DNA of 64,000 nucleotides from Levilactobacillus fuyuanensis (GCF_003946395.1 NZ_RHNZ01000012.1:1-64000), one strand, 5' to 3'; numbered from the stretch's first letter, positions 21,947-32,094 are shown. Numbers and translations are program-made. Notes: generated by a model not told the origin, from the letters alone.

Positions 21947-22960
21947 ATGCGTAAACGGGCACGGGTCATTTATAATCCAACTTCAGGGCGTGAAGCACTG
22001 AAAAAAGACCTGATTGATATTCTAGCGGTGTTTGAACAGGCGGGGTACGAAACGAGTGCCTTTGCCACCACAGCCGATCCTAACTCGGCACAAAACGAAG
22101 CGACCAGAGTGGCGAAAGCTGGCTTTGAGTTGATCGTGGCTGCCGGGGGCGATGGGACGATCAATCAAGTTGTCAACGGGATTGCTGGATTGCCGCATCG
22201 TCCTAAAATGGCCATTATTCCTGCCGGTACCACGAATGATTATGCCCGGGCGCTTCACATCCCGCGCGAAGATCCGTTGGCGGCAGCGAAGGTTGTCCTG
22301 AAGGATCAGACCATCAAGATGGATATCGGTCAGGCGGGTGAGACTTACTTTATCAACATCGCCGGTGGGGGACTACTAACGGAGCTGACTTACGACGTCC
22401 CATCTAACTTGAAGTCCATCTTCGGCTATCTGGCATACCTGTTGAAGGGTGCCGAGCTCTTGCCACGGATCAAGCCCATTGATATGGACTTGACCTATGA
22501 CGGTGGTCATTTCCGCGGTAAGGCGTCCATGTTTCTCTTGGCACTGACCAATTCCATCGGGGGTTTCGAGCAGATTGTGCCCGATGCCGCGTTGGATGAT
22601 GGGAAGTTCACCATGATCATCGTCAAGACGGCCAGCATGCCGGAAATTCTCCGGTTGATGGGCTTAGTCTTGAACGGGGGGAAGCACATCAACGACCCCC
22701 ACATCATTTACAAGAAGACCAGCAAGGTGATCGCCAAGCCGGTCGAGGATCGAATGATGATCAACTTGGATGGCGAGTATGGTGGCGATGCCCCAATGAA
22801 GTTCCGAAACCTCGGTCAACACATTGAGATGTACGCCAACCTAGACGCTATCCCAGATTCGGCGGTTACTAGTGAATCACCGGAAGTTCTGGAAGCAGAA
22901 CAGCGCTTCGTCAAGCAGGTCGAAAGCCTGCCCGAAGGCGAACGTCAAACGGAAGATTAA
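21947..22960 (+). CDS. dagK: Diacylglycerol kinase (DgkB/YegS type lipid kinase)
   Basis: Cytoplasmic lipid kinase that phosphorylates diacylglycerol, returning the by-product of lipoteichoic acid synthesis to phospholipid synthesis. 337 aa with the N-terminal nucleotide site NPTSGRE, the GGDGTINQVVNG loop near residue 67, and PAGTTNDYARAL. The C-terminal 25 residues are acidic and variable. GGAGG precedes ATG 21947. Its place after gatB and before the rRNA methyltransferase is conserved in lactobacilli. A hairpin terminator separates it from the next gene. Confidence 0.92.
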   Translation: MRKRARVIYNPTSGREALKKDLIDILAVFEQAGYETSAFATTADPNSAQNEATRVAKAGFELIVAAGGDGTINQVVNGIAGLPHRPKMAIIPAGTTNDYARALHIPREDPLAAAKVVLKDQTIKMDIGQAGETYFINIAGGGLLTELTYDVPSNLKSIFGYLAYLLKGAELLPRIKPIDMDLTYDGGHFRGKASMFLLALTNSIGGFEQIVPDAALDDGKFTMIIVKTASMPEILRLMGLVLNGGKHINDPHIIYKKTSKVIAKPVEDRMMINLDGEYGGDAPMKFRNLGQHIEMYANLDAIPDSAVTSESPEVLEAEQRFVKQVESLPEGERQTED

Positions 22961-22967
22961 GATACTG

Positions 22968-23008
22968 AAGGGATTTTGCACGAACATTTAGTGGCAAAGT
23001 CCCTTTCT
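22968..23008 (+). terminator. Terminator/attenuator between dagK and rlmD
   Basis: A 12-bp stem (22968-22979 with 22994-23005, one G-U), 14-nt loop, followed by TTTCTC. The short T-run suggests partial read-through to the gene 19 bp further on. Confidence 0.65.
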
Positions 23009-23023
23009 CATTAAGGAGTACAC

Positions 23024-24391
23024 ATGAAAACTAAAGCACCAGTAGCAAAGAATGAACGCCTCGACGTCACGATCGCCGACCTGACTTATCAGGGGATGGG
23101 TGTGGCTAAGGTGGACGATTTCCCATTGTTCATCGAAAATGCCTTACCTGGCGAAGAACTGACGATTCAGGTCACTAAAGTTCAAAGCCATTATGGTTTT
23201 GCCCGGGCAATCGCCTGGAAGTCCGAATCACCAGACCGGGTGACGGACGTTGACAAGACGTACCGCCAAACTGGGATTGCCCCTCTGCAACACTTGGCTT
23301 ACCCAGCCCAATTGAAGTTCAAGCAACACCAGATTGCTGAATTATTTAGCAAGGACCACCAAGATGTTGAGGTTGCCCCAACGTTGGGGATGGAAAATCC
23401 TACCCAATACCGGAACAAGGCGCAAGTCCCTGTTCGGATGATCAAGGGTCAACTGGAGACCGGTTTCTACCGGCAACACAGCCATGACTTGATCCCCTTG
23501 ACGGACTTCTACATTCAAGATCCAGCCATTGACGCTGCCATTGTCAAGGTGCGCGACATTCTCCGTCAATTTGAGATTCCAGCCTACAATGAAATCAGTG
23601 ACAAGGGTGTTATCCGCAACATCATGGTTCGGCGTGGTTATTACAGTCATGAAATGATGATTGTGCTGATCAGCCGGACGCAGAAGATGCCAAGTCAGGC
23701 CCAATTGGTCGATCAGATTCACCAGGCCTTACCAGAGGTCACCAGCATCGTCCTGAACGTTAACGCCAAGAAGACGAATGTCATCATGGGTAACGTGACG
23801 CGGACGCTGTACGGCAAGCCTACTATCGAGGATAGCCTGTTAGGGTTGACCTTCGCCATTTCGGCCCGGTCATTCTACCAAGTGAACCCGCAACAGACCG
23901 AAAAGCTGTACCAAATGGCCATCGACAAGGCTGGTCTGACCGGTGAAGAAACTGTGATCGATGCCTACTGTGGGATCGGGACGATTTCACTGGCCTTGGC
24001 TAAGCATGCCAAGCAAGTCTACGGGGTCGATGTGGTCTCCGAAGCCATTGAAGATGCTAAGGTCAACGCTCAGAAGAACCATTTGAGCAACGTGACTTTC
24101 GAAATCAACAAGGCCGAATTCCAAATGGCCAAGTGGCAAGAAGATGGTATCAAGCCCGACGTTGTCGTGGTCGATCCACCACGCAAGGGCCTGGCAGAAA
24201 GCCTGATTGATTCCACCGCTAAGATGGGACCTAAGAAGGTCGTTTACGTTAGCTGTAACCCAGCAACGTTGGTCCGTGACGTGGCCCGGTTCCAAGAACT
24301 CGGCTACGAAATTGACGGCCCAATCCAACCCGTCGATCAATTCCCACAGACACCACACGTGGAAAGTGTTACGGTTTTAGTGAAAAAGTAG
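23024..24391 (+). CDS. rlmD: 23S rRNA (uracil-C5) methyltransferase, RlmD/RlmCD family
   Basis: SAM-dependent enzyme that methylates uracil in 23S rRNA. 455 aa: TRAM RNA-binding domain (about 8-67), central domain, then the methyltransferase fold with DAYCGIGTISLALA near 315, DPPRKG and the catalytic cysteine in VSCNPATL near 411. The iron-sulfur cysteine cluster that many relatives carry just after the TRAM domain is missing: the region reads TGIAPLQHLAYPAQ with no cysteine. AAGGAG precedes ATG 23024. Substrate position (U747, U1939 or both) cannot be decided here. Confidence 0.93.
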   Translation: MKTKAPVAKNERLDVTIADLTYQGMGVAKVDDFPLFIENALPGEELTIQVTKVQSHYGFARAIAWKSESPDRVTDVDKTYRQTGIAPLQHLAYPAQLKFKQHQIAELFSKDHQDVEVAPTLGMENPTQYRNKAQVPVRMIKGQLETGFYRQHSHDLIPLTDFYIQDPAIDAAIVKVRDILRQFEIPAYNEISDKGVIRNIMVRRGYYSHEMMIVLISRTQKMPSQAQLVDQIHQALPEVTSIVLNVNAKKTNVIMGNVTRTLYGKPTIEDSLLGLTFAISARSFYQVNPQQTEKLYQMAIDKAGLTGEETVIDAYCGIGTISLALAKHAKQVYGVDVVSEAIEDAKVNAQKNHLSNVTFEINKAEFQMAKWQEDGIKPDVVVVDPPRKGLAESLIDSTAKMGPKKVVYVSCNPATLVRDVARFQELGYEIDGPIQPVDQFPQTPHVESVTVLVKK

Positions 24392-24407
24392 TTTTTTAAC
24401 ATAATGA

Positions 24408-24441
24408 AGACCTCAGTGAGCGATTGCTGAGGCCTTTTTTT
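24408..24441 (+). terminator. Terminator after rlmD
   Basis: A 9-bp stem with one mismatch (24408-24416 with 24427-24435), followed by seven T. Confidence 0.8.
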
Positions 24442-24683
24442 CGCAAAAATTAGGTCGGAGAATACTGAAACTTGCTCAAAGTGGGTCCAAAAACAGTCTT
24501 TTTTTGAATATACCTCAGCTTACCAAAGGTACATAGCCGATACGAGATTGGCCATTTTTTGCACACGTGACACTGTAATGAAAGCTTGCTTCCAACACGT
24601 AAAGCGGTTTACCAGAAAGCATTTTCAACCTGTGCACCGTAACACAATTAACGGGGTTGCTGAACAGAATTTCAAGATTTTAC
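24442..24683 (+). other. Regulatory spacer upstream of the deo genes
   Basis: No gene is seen. The stretch carries T-runs and the near-palindrome GTAAAGCGGTTTAC at 24599-24612 (listed separately). Confidence 0.4.
24599..24612 (+). promoter_or_regulatory. Operator-like palindrome upstream of deoC
   Basis: GTAAAGCGGTTTAC: arms GTAAA/TTTAC around GCGG. It differs by one base from the site upstream of rbsD (32219-32232). It resembles LacI/CcpA-family operators with a central CG. It lies 72 bp upstream of the deoC -35 box. Confidence 0.5.
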
Positions 24684-24712
24684 TTTACAAACGTGCAGGA
24701 ATCCGTTATGCT
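24684..24712 (+). promoter_or_regulatory. deoC promoter
   Basis: TTTACA (24684-24689), 17-bp spacer, TATGCT (24707-24712), 30 bp before the deoC start. Confidence 0.75.
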
Positions 24713-24742
24713 AATTGTGATAAATGAAAGGGGTTTCATATT

Positions 24743-25432
24743 ATGACATTAACGACTGCACAATTAGCAAAATACATTGATCACACTAACTTAAAGGCCG
24801 ATGCCACCGAGGCTAGCATCAAGCAAACCTGTGACGAAGCCAAGCAATTTGATACAGCTTCCGTCTGTGTTAACTCCTACTGGATTCCGTTCGTTGCTGA
24901 GCAATTGAAGGACAGCGACGTCAATCCTATCGCCGTTGTTGGTTTCCCACTAGGGGCCATGGCAACCGATAGTGAAGTTTTCGAAGCAAACAAAGCAATC
25001 GATGATGGTGCCGAAGAAATCGATATGGTTATCAACGTCGGTGAATTAAAAGCCGGTAACAATGATAAGGTTGGCAAGGACATTCTCGCCTTGGCCGAAG
25101 CCGTTCACGCCAAGGGTAAGCTGCTCAAAGTTATCTTGGAAACTTGCCTATTGAACAACGAAGAAATCATTCGCGCATGCAAGTTGAGTGAACAAGCTGG
25201 TGCCGACTTCGTTAAGACCTCTACTGGGTTCTCAACCGCAGGTGCCAAGCTCGAAGACGTTAAATTAATGCGTGAAACTGTGGGTGACCGTTTAGGCGTT
25301 AAGGCTTCCGGTGGGATTCACAGCAAGGACGAAGCCTTAGCTATGATCGATGCTGGTGCTAGTCGTTTAGGTGTCAGCGCAACCGTTGCTATTTTGACTG
25401 GTGAAGCTACTGGGACGAAGTCAGGTTACTAA
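24743..25432 (+). CDS. deoC: Deoxyribose-phosphate aldolase
   Basis: Splits 2-deoxyribose 5-phosphate to acetaldehyde and glyceraldehyde 3-phosphate, the last step of deoxynucleoside catabolism. 229 aa. The Schiff-base lysine (about 158) lies in FVKTSTGF and the second active-site lysine in [17 protein letters not shown] precedes ATG 24743. First gene of a cluster with deoB and deoD. Confidence 0.97.
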   Translation: MTLTTAQLAKYIDHTNLKADATEASIKQTCDEAKQFDTASVCVNSYWIPFVAEQLKDSDVNPIAVVGFPLGAMATDSEVFEANKAIDDGAEEIDMVINVGELKAGNNDKVGKDILALAEAVHAKGKLLKVILETCLLNNEEIIRACKLSEQAGADFVKTSTGFSTAGAKLEDVKLMRETVGDRLGVKASGGIHSKDEALAMIDAGASRLGVSATVAILTGEATGTKSGY

Positions 25433-25461
25433 AATAAGTTTGTGAAAGTGGGGATACGGAT

Positions 25462-26649
25462 ATGAAGTTTAAACGCATTTTCGGTTTAGTTATGGATTCT
25501 GTTGGAACGGGGGCCGCACCGGACTCTGCGAAGTACGGTGACGCCGGGGCCGATACTCTGGGTCACGTTGGTCACTACTACGCGGGTAAGCTAGCCTTAC
25601 CGAACCTGGCTAAATTGGGGATATCCAATCTCCGGGATACACCAATCGAGGGTGTTCCCGCAGTCGATGCGCCACACGCTTATTACGGTAAAATGCAAGA
25701 AATCTCTGCCGGTAAGGATTCCATGGATGGCCACTGGGAAATGATGGGTCTGCCCGTTCGTAAGGCCCTCGACACGTTCCCTAACGGCTTTCCTGCTGAC
25801 ATCATCAAGAAATTGGAAACGTTTTCTGGTCGCAAAGTCATCGGTAACCGTCCCGAATCTGGCACCAAGATTATTGCTGAATTAGGGGAACAACAGATGG
25901 CTAAGGGCGATCTGATCGTCTACACATCTGGTGATTCCGTCTTGCAGATTGCAGCGCACGAAGAAGTCATTCCATTGGATGAACTCTACAAAATCTGTGA
26001 ATACGCCCGTTCATTGGTTAATGGTCCAGAATACCTGATTGGCCGGATCATTGCCCGGCCTTACGTTGGACCAGATGCCGATCACTTTACGCGGACGGCT
26101 AACCGGCGTGACTTCACGCTGGAACCAACCGGTGAGACCGACATGGATCGCCTGCAAGCCGCTGGCATTCACGTGGTCGGTGTTGGGAAGATCAACGACA
26201 TCTTCTCCGGTCATGGAATTGACGAAGGCTACCATAACGAAAGTAATATGGACGGGATGGACCACGTGGATCACGTCATGCAAGAAGACTTTACCGGCTT
26301 CTGCTTCACGAACCTGGTGGACTTCGATGCCATGTACGGTCACCGCCGGAACCCTAAGGGCTTTGGTCAAGCCTTGATGGACTTTGACCAACGGCTCGGC
26401 ACGGTGATGGCGAACATGAATGACGATGACCTGTTGATGATCACCGCCGACCATGGGAATGACCCAACCTACACTGGGACGGACCACACCCGTGAATTTG
26501 TCCCATTACTGGCTTACTCCCCAGGCTTTAAGCAGGGTGGAAGCTTAGGTATCCGGTCACCGTTCTCAGACTTTGGGGCAACTGTGTTGGATAACTTTGG
26601 CGTGGCTGGCAACAACGAAGGCCACAGTTTCTTAGCTGACTTGAAGTAG
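25462..26649 (+). CDS. deoB: Phosphopentomutase
   Basis: Interconverts (deoxy)ribose 1-phosphate and 5-phosphate, linking nucleoside phosphorylases to deoC. 395 aa, alkaline-phosphatase superfamily: the metal and nucleophile region [17 protein letters not shown] at the N-terminus, GHWEMMG near 92, and [17 protein letters not shown] near the C-terminus, which supplies metal ligands. Between deoC (29 bp upstream) and deoD (23 bp downstream) without terminators. Confidence 0.97.
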   Translation: MKFKRIFGLVMDSVGTGAAPDSAKYGDAGADTLGHVGHYYAGKLALPNLAKLGISNLRDTPIEGVPAVDAPHAYYGKMQEISAGKDSMDGHWEMMGLPVRKALDTFPNGFPADIIKKLETFSGRKVIGNRPESGTKIIAELGEQQMAKGDLIVYTSGDSVLQIAAHEEVIPLDELYKICEYARSLVNGPEYLIGRIIARPYVGPDADHFTRTANRRDFTLEPTGETDMDRLQAAGIHVVGVGKINDIFSGHGIDEGYHNESNMDGMDHVDHVMQEDFTGFCFTNLVDFDAMYGHRRNPKGFGQALMDFDQRLGTVMANMNDDDLLMITADHGNDPTYTGTDHTREFVPLLAYSPGFKQGGSLGIRSPFSDFGATVLDNFGVAGNNEGHSFLADLK

Positions 26650-26672
26650 CGCAACCGAGGAGGAAAACCATC

Positions 26673-27380
26673 ATGAGTAACCATTTGGAAGCAAAAATGG
26701 GCGACATCGCCGATACTGTCTTAATGCCTGGTGATCCATTACGGGCGAAGTACATTGCCGAAACGTTCTTAGAAAATCCAGTCTGCTACAACAAGGTCCG
26801 GAATGCCTTCGGGTACACCGGAACTTACAAGGGTCACCGGATTTCCGTTCAAGGAACTGGGATGGGGATTCCGTCCATTTCCATTTACGCTCACGAATTG
26901 ATCAATGATTACGGTGCCAAGAAACTCTTCCGGGTCGGCACGGCCGGCGGGATGAGTCCAGACGTTCACGTCCGCGACGTGGTTCTGGCACAGGGGTCAA
27001 CGACGGATTCCGCCATTATTCACAACGTCTTTGGCGGGGGCATCTACTACGCAACGTTGAGTGACTTTGGGTTGCTGGACGCCGCGTACCACGCCGCCAA
27101 GGACATGCAGATTCCGGTTAAGGTTGGGAACATTCTGGCCGAAGACCGTTTCTACAACGATGAAATGGACCGGCAAAAGTTGGTCGACTATGGGGTGATC
27201 GCGACCGAAATGGAATCAGCAGCACTGTTCCTGATCGCCGCGAAGTACCACGTCAAGGCCTTATCTGTCCTGACCATCAGTAATCACTTGGTTACCGGTG
27301 AATCTACAAGTCCCGAAGAGCGTGAAACGTCCTTCAACGATATGATCAAGGTTGCTTTGGAAGCTGCCATTGCAGAGTAA
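26673..27380 (+). CDS. deoD: Purine nucleoside phosphorylase DeoD type
   Basis: Phosphorolysis of purine (deoxy)ribonucleosides to base and sugar 1-phosphate. 235 aa, the hexameric short form. Landmarks: [13 protein letters not shown] near the N-terminus (phosphate site), [12 protein letters not shown], and [11 protein letters not shown] carrying the ribose-binding glutamate. AGGAGG lies before ATG 26673. A strong terminator closes this transcription unit. Confidence 0.97.
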   Translation: MSNHLEAKMGDIADTVLMPGDPLRAKYIAETFLENPVCYNKVRNAFGYTGTYKGHRISVQGTGMGIPSISIYAHELINDYGAKKLFRVGTAGGMSPDVHVRDVVLAQGSTTDSAIIHNVFGGGIYYATLSDFGLLDAAYHAAKDMQIPVKVGNILAEDRFYNDEMDRQKLVDYGVIATEMESAALFLIAAKYHVKALSVLTISNHLVTGESTSPEERETSFNDMIKVALEAAIAE

Positions 27381-27390
27381 CCCTGAAGTT

Positions 27391-27434
27391 GGTGGCCGCA
27401 GCGCTTTAAGAACCGCTAGCGGCCACCATTTTTA
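27391..27434 (+). terminator. Terminator between deoD and deoR
   Basis: A perfect 10-bp stem (27391-27400 with 27420-27429) with a further AGCG/CGCT pairing in the loop, followed by TTTTT. It implies separate or reduced expression of the regulator. Confidence 0.85.
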
Positions 27435-27474
27435 GTCTGGTAACACGTTTAAAAATTACAAGGAGGGCAAGTAT

Positions 27475-28431
27475 ATGGCGGAGACGACGGCACAACGACT
27501 GGCACAGAGCTTAGCCGTGGCTAAGATGTACTATCAATCGGACCAGAGTCAAAGTCAGATTGCCCACCAGCTCGGCATTTCTCGCCCAACGGTGTCGCGC
27601 TTGCTACAGTTTGCCAGAGAGCAGGGTCTAGTCCGGATTCAGATTGTGGACCCGGTCCAGGACGTTCAAACACTGGAGCGCGCACTGACCCAGGCCTATC
27701 ACGTGGAAGTTCACGTGGTGCCGACCCAGTTAACGGTAGCCAGTGAGCTACTCAACACGGTCGGTCAGTATGCAGCCCACTATCTCGAAGAAATCGTGTC
27801 CGAACACGACATCATCGGGATTGGGTGGGGGAAGACCATCTATGCAATTGGTTCGAATCTACAGCCCGATACCTTAACGGGTGTCGAGGTGATCCAACTC
27901 AAGGGAAGCGTGAGTTATGCCACGGAGCACACCTACGCGTACGAAAGTATTGACGCCTTTGCCAATGCCTTTCACGCCGTGCCCCAATACTTACCGCTGC
28001 CGGTCATCTTTGATCACCAACAAACTAAGGAATTGGTGGAAGCTGAGCGACACATTCAGTACCTGCTCGAGTTGGGGAGAAAAGCCAATATTGCGATTTA
28101 TTCCGTGGGAACCGTCCGGAACTCTGCGCTGGTCTTTCAACTGGAGTACCTGCAGGAACGGGAAAAGAGTTTCTTGCAGGCCCATGCGGTGGGAGATATC
28201 TTCTCTCGCTACATCGACGAAAATGGTGAAGTCGTCGATCGACAGTTGAATCAACGGACAATCGGTATCGACCTCGACAATCTCCGTCAGAAGGAACATT
28301 CGATTCTGGTGGCGGCTGGCGATGCCAAGGTACCGGCGGTCAAGGCGGCCCTCAGAGGTGGTTACCCGAATTGCTTGATTATTGATCAACACGCAGCAGC
28401 ACAACTACTTAAGGTTACCCCGACGGCCTAG
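27475..28431 (+). CDS. deoR: Deoxyribonucleoside regulator, SorC/DeoR family
   Basis: Transcription factor of the SorC family (B. subtilis DeoR type). 318 aa: a helix-turn-helix near residues 23-45 (SQIAHQLGISRPTVSRLL) and a sugar-phosphate-binding domain whose effector is expected to be deoxyribose phosphate. AAGGAGG lies before ATG 27475. Its place between deoD and pdp supports control of the deo genes by repression released by inducer; operators were not identified with certainty. Confidence 0.9.
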   Translation: MAETTAQRLAQSLAVAKMYYQSDQSQSQIAHQLGISRPTVSRLLQFAREQGLVRIQIVDPVQDVQTLERALTQAYHVEVHVVPTQLTVASELLNTVGQYAAHYLEEIVSEHDIIGIGWGKTIYAIGSNLQPDTLTGVEVIQLKGSVSYATEHTYAYESIDAFANAFHAVPQYLPLPVIFDHQQTKELVEAERHIQYLLELGRKANIAIYSVGTVRNSALVFQLEYLQEREKSFLQAHAVGDIFSRYIDENGEVVDRQLNQRTIGIDLDNLRQKEHSILVAAGDAKVPAVKAALRGGYPNCLIIDQHAAAQLLKVTPTA

Positions 28432-28472
28432 CCGTGGTGACCGCATCCAATTAGAAATGGAGTGGCTGAAAC

Positions 28473-29771
28473 ATGAGAATGGTTGACATTATTGATAAGA
28501 AACGTAACGGTGGCGAATTGACCAAGGAAGAGATTCAAACTTTCGTGGACGGCGTTGTTTCCGGTGAAATTCCTGATTACCAAACCAGTGCCTTTTTGAT
28601 GGCGACTTACTTCAAGGATATGACCGATGCAGAACGTTCTGAGCTGACGATGGCCATGATGAAGTCTGGGGACCATTTGGACTTATCAAGCATCGACGGC
28701 ATCAAGGTCGACAAGCATTCAACCGGTGGGGTCGGCGATAAGACCAGTATCCCATTGGCACCAATCGTTGCTGCTCTGGGAATTCCCGTTCCAATGATCT
28801 CTGGCCGGGGCCTCGGGCACACGGGTGGCACATTGGATAAATTGGAAGCGATTCCAGGCTACCAAGTGGAAATCAGCGAAGCGGACTTTATCAAACAAGT
28901 TCAAAACGAAGGTTTAGCCATTGTTGGGGCAACCGGGAACATTGCGCCTGCTGATAAGAAAATTTACGCCTTGCGGGATGTGACCGACACGGTTGATTCT
29001 ATTCCGTTGATTGCCAGCTCCATCATGAGTAAGAAGATTGCTTCTGGCACGGATGCACTGGTCATCGATGTGAAGACTGGTTCCGGGGCCTTCATGAAGA
29101 CGCTGGACGATTCACGGGAACTCGCCAAGGCCTTGGTTGGTATCGGTAAAGGGGTCGGCATGAACTGCATGGCCATCATTTCCGATATGAATCAACCTTT
29201 GGGGAATGCCATTGGGAACGCCTTGGAAATCAAGGAATCCATTGATCTTCTGAAGGGTGAAGCGCCTGCCGACATTACCGACTTGGTACTGACGCTTGGC
29301 TCCTACATGGTTGTGATGTCTGGCAAGACCGACAGCATGGCGGAAGCACGTAAGATGTGTGAAGGCACGATTACGGATGGCTCTGCCCTGAAGAAATTCG
29401 GTGACATGGTTGCCGCCCAAGGCGGGGACCGGAGTGTTGTTGACCATCCAGAAATCATGCCACAGGCCAAATACAAGATTCCATTACCAGCCAAGACAGC
29501 CGGTGTGGTTAGTCGGGTTGAAGCTGACGAAATGGGTGTTGCCAGCATGTTACTTGGCGGTGGCCGGCAAAAGGCTGACGACAAGTTGGACTACGCCGTT
29601 GGGATCATGATGAGCAAGAAGGTCGGCGACAAGGTAGCCGCTGGCGACTCACTACTGACCATCTACAGCGACCGCGAAAACGTCGATGACATCAAGGATC
29701 TGTTATACGCCAACATTGAAATCAGTGACTCAGCCGAACCACTGACGCTGATTCATGAGACTGTGAGGTAG
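28473..29771 (+). CDS. pdp: Pyrimidine-nucleoside phosphorylase
   Basis: Phosphorolysis of thymidine, deoxyuridine and uridine to base and (deoxy)ribose 1-phosphate. 432 aa, thymidine phosphorylase family. Visible: [12 protein letters not shown] near residue 81 (phosphate site) and the family signature [15 protein letters not shown] near 112. ATG 28473 follows AATGGAG. It lies 42 bp after deoR and completes the salvage cluster. A palindromic repeat begins 2 bp after its stop codon. Confidence 0.96.
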   Translation: MRMVDIIDKKRNGGELTKEEIQTFVDGVVSGEIPDYQTSAFLMATYFKDMTDAERSELTMAMMKSGDHLDLSSIDGIKVDKHSTGGVGDKTSIPLAPIVAALGIPVPMISGRGLGHTGGTLDKLEAIPGYQVEISEADFIKQVQNEGLAIVGATGNIAPADKKIYALRDVTDTVDSIPLIASSIMSKKIASGTDALVIDVKTGSGAFMKTLDDSRELAKALVGIGKGVGMNCMAIISDMNQPLGNAIGNALEIKESIDLLKGEAPADITDLVLTLGSYMVVMSGKTDSMAEARKMCEGTITDGSALKKFGDMVAAQGGDRSVVDHPEIMPQAKYKIPLPAKTAGVVSRVEADEMGVASMLLGGGRQKADDKLDYAVGIMMSKKVGDKVAAGDSLLTIYSDRENVDDIKDLLYANIEISDSAEPLTLIHETVR

Positions 29772-29772
29772 A

Positions 29773-29882
29773 GTGTGGAAGCAGGCGGTAGTTAGTGAGC
29801 ATTAACGTCGCTAGGTTAAAAATCCCGGGTTTGGATTTTTGGCCTAGCGGGGTTAAGCGGAGCTGACTGCCTGCTGGAGCAC
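29773..29882 (+). repeat. Palindromic repeat family 1, copy B (110 bp)
   Basis: About 80 percent like the copy at 45307-45417 by eye. The right part of the outer stem pairs AGCAGGC (29780-29786) with GCCTGCT (29869-29875). The inner stem pairs GCTAGG (29810-29815) with CCTAGC (29843-29848). Both stems differ from copy C by paired changes. It starts 2 bp after the pdp stop, so it may act as the 3' end structure of that mRNA. Confidence 0.85.
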
Positions 29883-29895
29883 GTTTCGGCAACGT

Positions 29896-30056
29896 GGCAT
29901 GAAGGGCGAGCTTATCTAAATTCAGGAATAACAAGGGCTGAGCACCTTTCTTGGATTAACGCGATAGCTAACTTGGCACCACGCCTCGAACAGTTCCAAG
30001 TTTCTAAATCTCAGATTTTCCAGTCATGCATAACTTAACAACCACACACGTAACTG
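29896..30056. other. Spacer after repeat copy B, no gene seen
   Basis: No supported frame. The following terminator at 30057 may end read-through from pdp. Confidence 0.35.
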
Positions 30057-30089
30057 AGAAGCCAACTCCTGCGAGCTGGCTTCTTTTTT
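30057..30089 (+). terminator. Intrinsic terminator in the pdp-gshA spacer
   Basis: An 8-bp stem AGAAGCCA/TGGCTTCT (30057-30064 with 30077-30084), then TTTTTT. Confidence 0.8.
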
Positions 30090-30457
30090 ACGCCCTTATT
30101 TAGTACTAATGTATTTTTTCGAGAATCTGTCTCACTGAATAACCAAATAACGCAAATAATCGTTTTAATACACGAGTAATTAATAGGAAGAAAGGCCAAC
30201 ATTGCAAATACTTTGTCATCGAGATAAGTGAATGATGTTCTCAATATCAGCTGTGACGTCCTGAATAGGTTAAAAATCGGCAAAGCTTTGGTCGATTTCT
30301 TCAGGATAATTTAACGAAAACTTGGAAAAGAGTATAGTCAAGAAAACCAACAAATTTAAATTCACTGAAAACGGACAATATCAGTGACAGTACGGCTTTT
30401 TTTGGGTAAACTTTAGGTATCAGTAAAACCATTTGAACGTCAGGGGATGTTACCGCC
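30090..30457 (+). other. AT-rich upstream region of gshA
   Basis: About 370 bp, distinctly AT-rich, without a supported gene. The gshA promoter should lie here, but several AT-rich hexamers compete and I cannot single one out. Confidence 0.35.
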
Positions 30458-31990
30458 ATGCTGGACAATTTATTAGCGGTTATTCATGAAGAAAACTTAT
30501 CAGAACAGCTTTATCACAGCCTTGTGGGATTAGAAGTTGAAGAACAGCGAATTGATCAGCATGGCCGTTTGAGTCGTCGTCCGCATCCCAGCAAATTTGG
30601 CTCACGGACTTTTCACCCATACTTCCAAACGGACTTCAGTGAAAGTCAGTTGGAGGTCATCACCGATCCCAATCCTAATATTGGGGGCACCCTGGATCAG
30701 TTGGATACCTTGCAAACGGTGGCTTACCGCACCCTCGAGGGGAATGACCGCATCTGGCCACTGAGTATGCCGCCCGTCATGGACGATAGCGACCTGCAAT
30801 TTATTGCGGATCATTTCGATCGGCCAGCGATGAAGCCTTATCGGGAATACCTGGTCAAGAAGTATGGCCTGCAACATGGCTGTGTGACCGGGGTTCACGT
30901 GAACTACAGTATTCCCGATCCCGTGATTCACCGCCTCTTTAGTCACTATACTGACGAGTTTGAGTCGCTGGTGGCCTTCAAGAATGCCCTGTATTTCCGT
31001 ATTGCTCAGAACTTCGTGCGGTACCAGTGGTTGTTGACGTACCTCTTTGGGGCTAGTCCAATTGCCGAGAAGGGATTCTTTGAAACGACGCCGCCAGAAT
31101 TAGCCGATCCCGTCCGGAGTATTCGCAACAGTCGCTTTGGCTTCGTCAACCGGCCAGAGGAGCAGGTAACCTACGCCTCGTTGCCAGATCACTTGGCGCA
31201 ATTGCAGCGGATGATCGATGCCGGAACGTATTTTTCGGCCCACGAATTCTATGGTCCGGTTCGTTTGAAGGGACGAGCTAATGCCCAGGATTTCCTAACC
31301 GGCGGGATTCAGTACCTGGAGCTCCGGGATTTTGACAACACATCGTTCACGCCCAATGGCGTCAGCCGGCATGCGTTGTACTTTTTGAAGATATTTATGA
31401 TTTATCTGATGACTCAACCGTTACCCGCGGCCAATGTTCTAGAATTATTGGCAACGGGGCGGCAACGGAATCAAGCCGTTGCATTGGAACATCCTCTCGA
31501 AACTACGCAGTTTCAGGCTAACGGTCAGCGTATTTTCCGTGAAATGCGGGCGATGGCCGATCAACTGCAGGCCCACAATGAGCAGTGGGGTGCCATTGAG
31601 GATTTGGAAGAGGTGCTGATGCATCCCGAACTGACGCCGGCGGCCAAATTGTTGACGCACGTCAAGCAGGGGAGTCTGATGGCGTATGGTCAACGGGTTG
31701 CCAGAGAGTGGTATCACAAGCGGATTACCGCGGATCAACTGTTGCCGCAGATGCCACGCCTGGGTGAAGACACCCAGCGTCTGATCATGGTCGCTCTTCA
31801 ATTGGGCGTGAAGTTCTATCAGGTTCGTGATGAGGATGGTGAGGATATGTTCATGTTTACCTTCGACGGCATCACGCAAGTCCTGCAAGAGCGGGATACG
31901 GTGGGCAAGGAACCGGAGGCGTTATTGCGGCAACTGTTCCCGGATCTGCCGGAGCGTCCTACACCATTAAATTATGGACAATCAAAATAA
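30458..31990 (+). CDS. gshA: Glutamate--cysteine ligase (gamma-glutamylcysteine synthetase)
   Basis: ATP-dependent ligation of glutamate and cysteine to gamma-glutamylcysteine, a low-molecular thiol and glutathione precursor. 510 aa, GshA type 1-like: VGLEVEEQRID near the N-terminus, LEVITDP, and GVHVNYSIPD. The C-terminal ATP-grasp module of bifunctional GshF/GshAB, which would bring the length to about 750 aa, is absent, and no gshB is in the window. ATG 30458 follows AGGGGATG. Own terminator at 32095, so monocistronic. The product could be the end thiol, or serve the CydDC exporter's thiol pool (inference). Confidence 0.88.
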   Translation: MLDNLLAVIHEENLSEQLYHSLVGLEVEEQRIDQHGRLSRRPHPSKFGSRTFHPYFQTDFSESQLEVITDPNPNIGGTLDQLDTLQTVAYRTLEGNDRIWPLSMPPVMDDSDLQFIADHFDRPAMKPYREYLVKKYGLQHGCVTGVHVNYSIPDPVIHRLFSHYTDEFESLVAFKNALYFRIAQNFVRYQWLLTYLFGASPIAEKGFFETTPPELADPVRSIRNSRFGFVNRPEEQVTYASLPDHLAQLQRMIDAGTYFSAHEFYGPVRLKGRANAQDFLTGGIQYLELRDFDNTSFTPNGVSRHALYFLKIFMIYLMTQPLPAANVLELLATGRQRNQAVALEHPLETTQFQANGQRIFREMRAMADQLQAHNEQWGAIEDLEEVLMHPELTPAAKLLTHVKQGSLMAYGQRVAREWYHKRITADQLLPQMPRLGEDTQRLIMVALQLGVKFYQVRDEDGEDMFMFTFDGITQVLQERDTVGKEPEALLRQLFPDLPERPTPLNYGQSK

Positions 31991-32094
31991 ATTTAAAAAA
32001 AATTTGGAAATAAAATAGCAAATTTTAGCAATCTTATGAAAAATGTTTTCATTTTGAGATGCCAGTTATTACGCTATTAGTTGCACCTAAATGA

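Noticed and set aside
29722-29934. Minus-strand 70-codon frame near the end of pdp
   Set aside because: It is formed by the palindromic repeat read backwards plus antisense pdp sequence; similar frames appear at 45326-45663 for the same reason.
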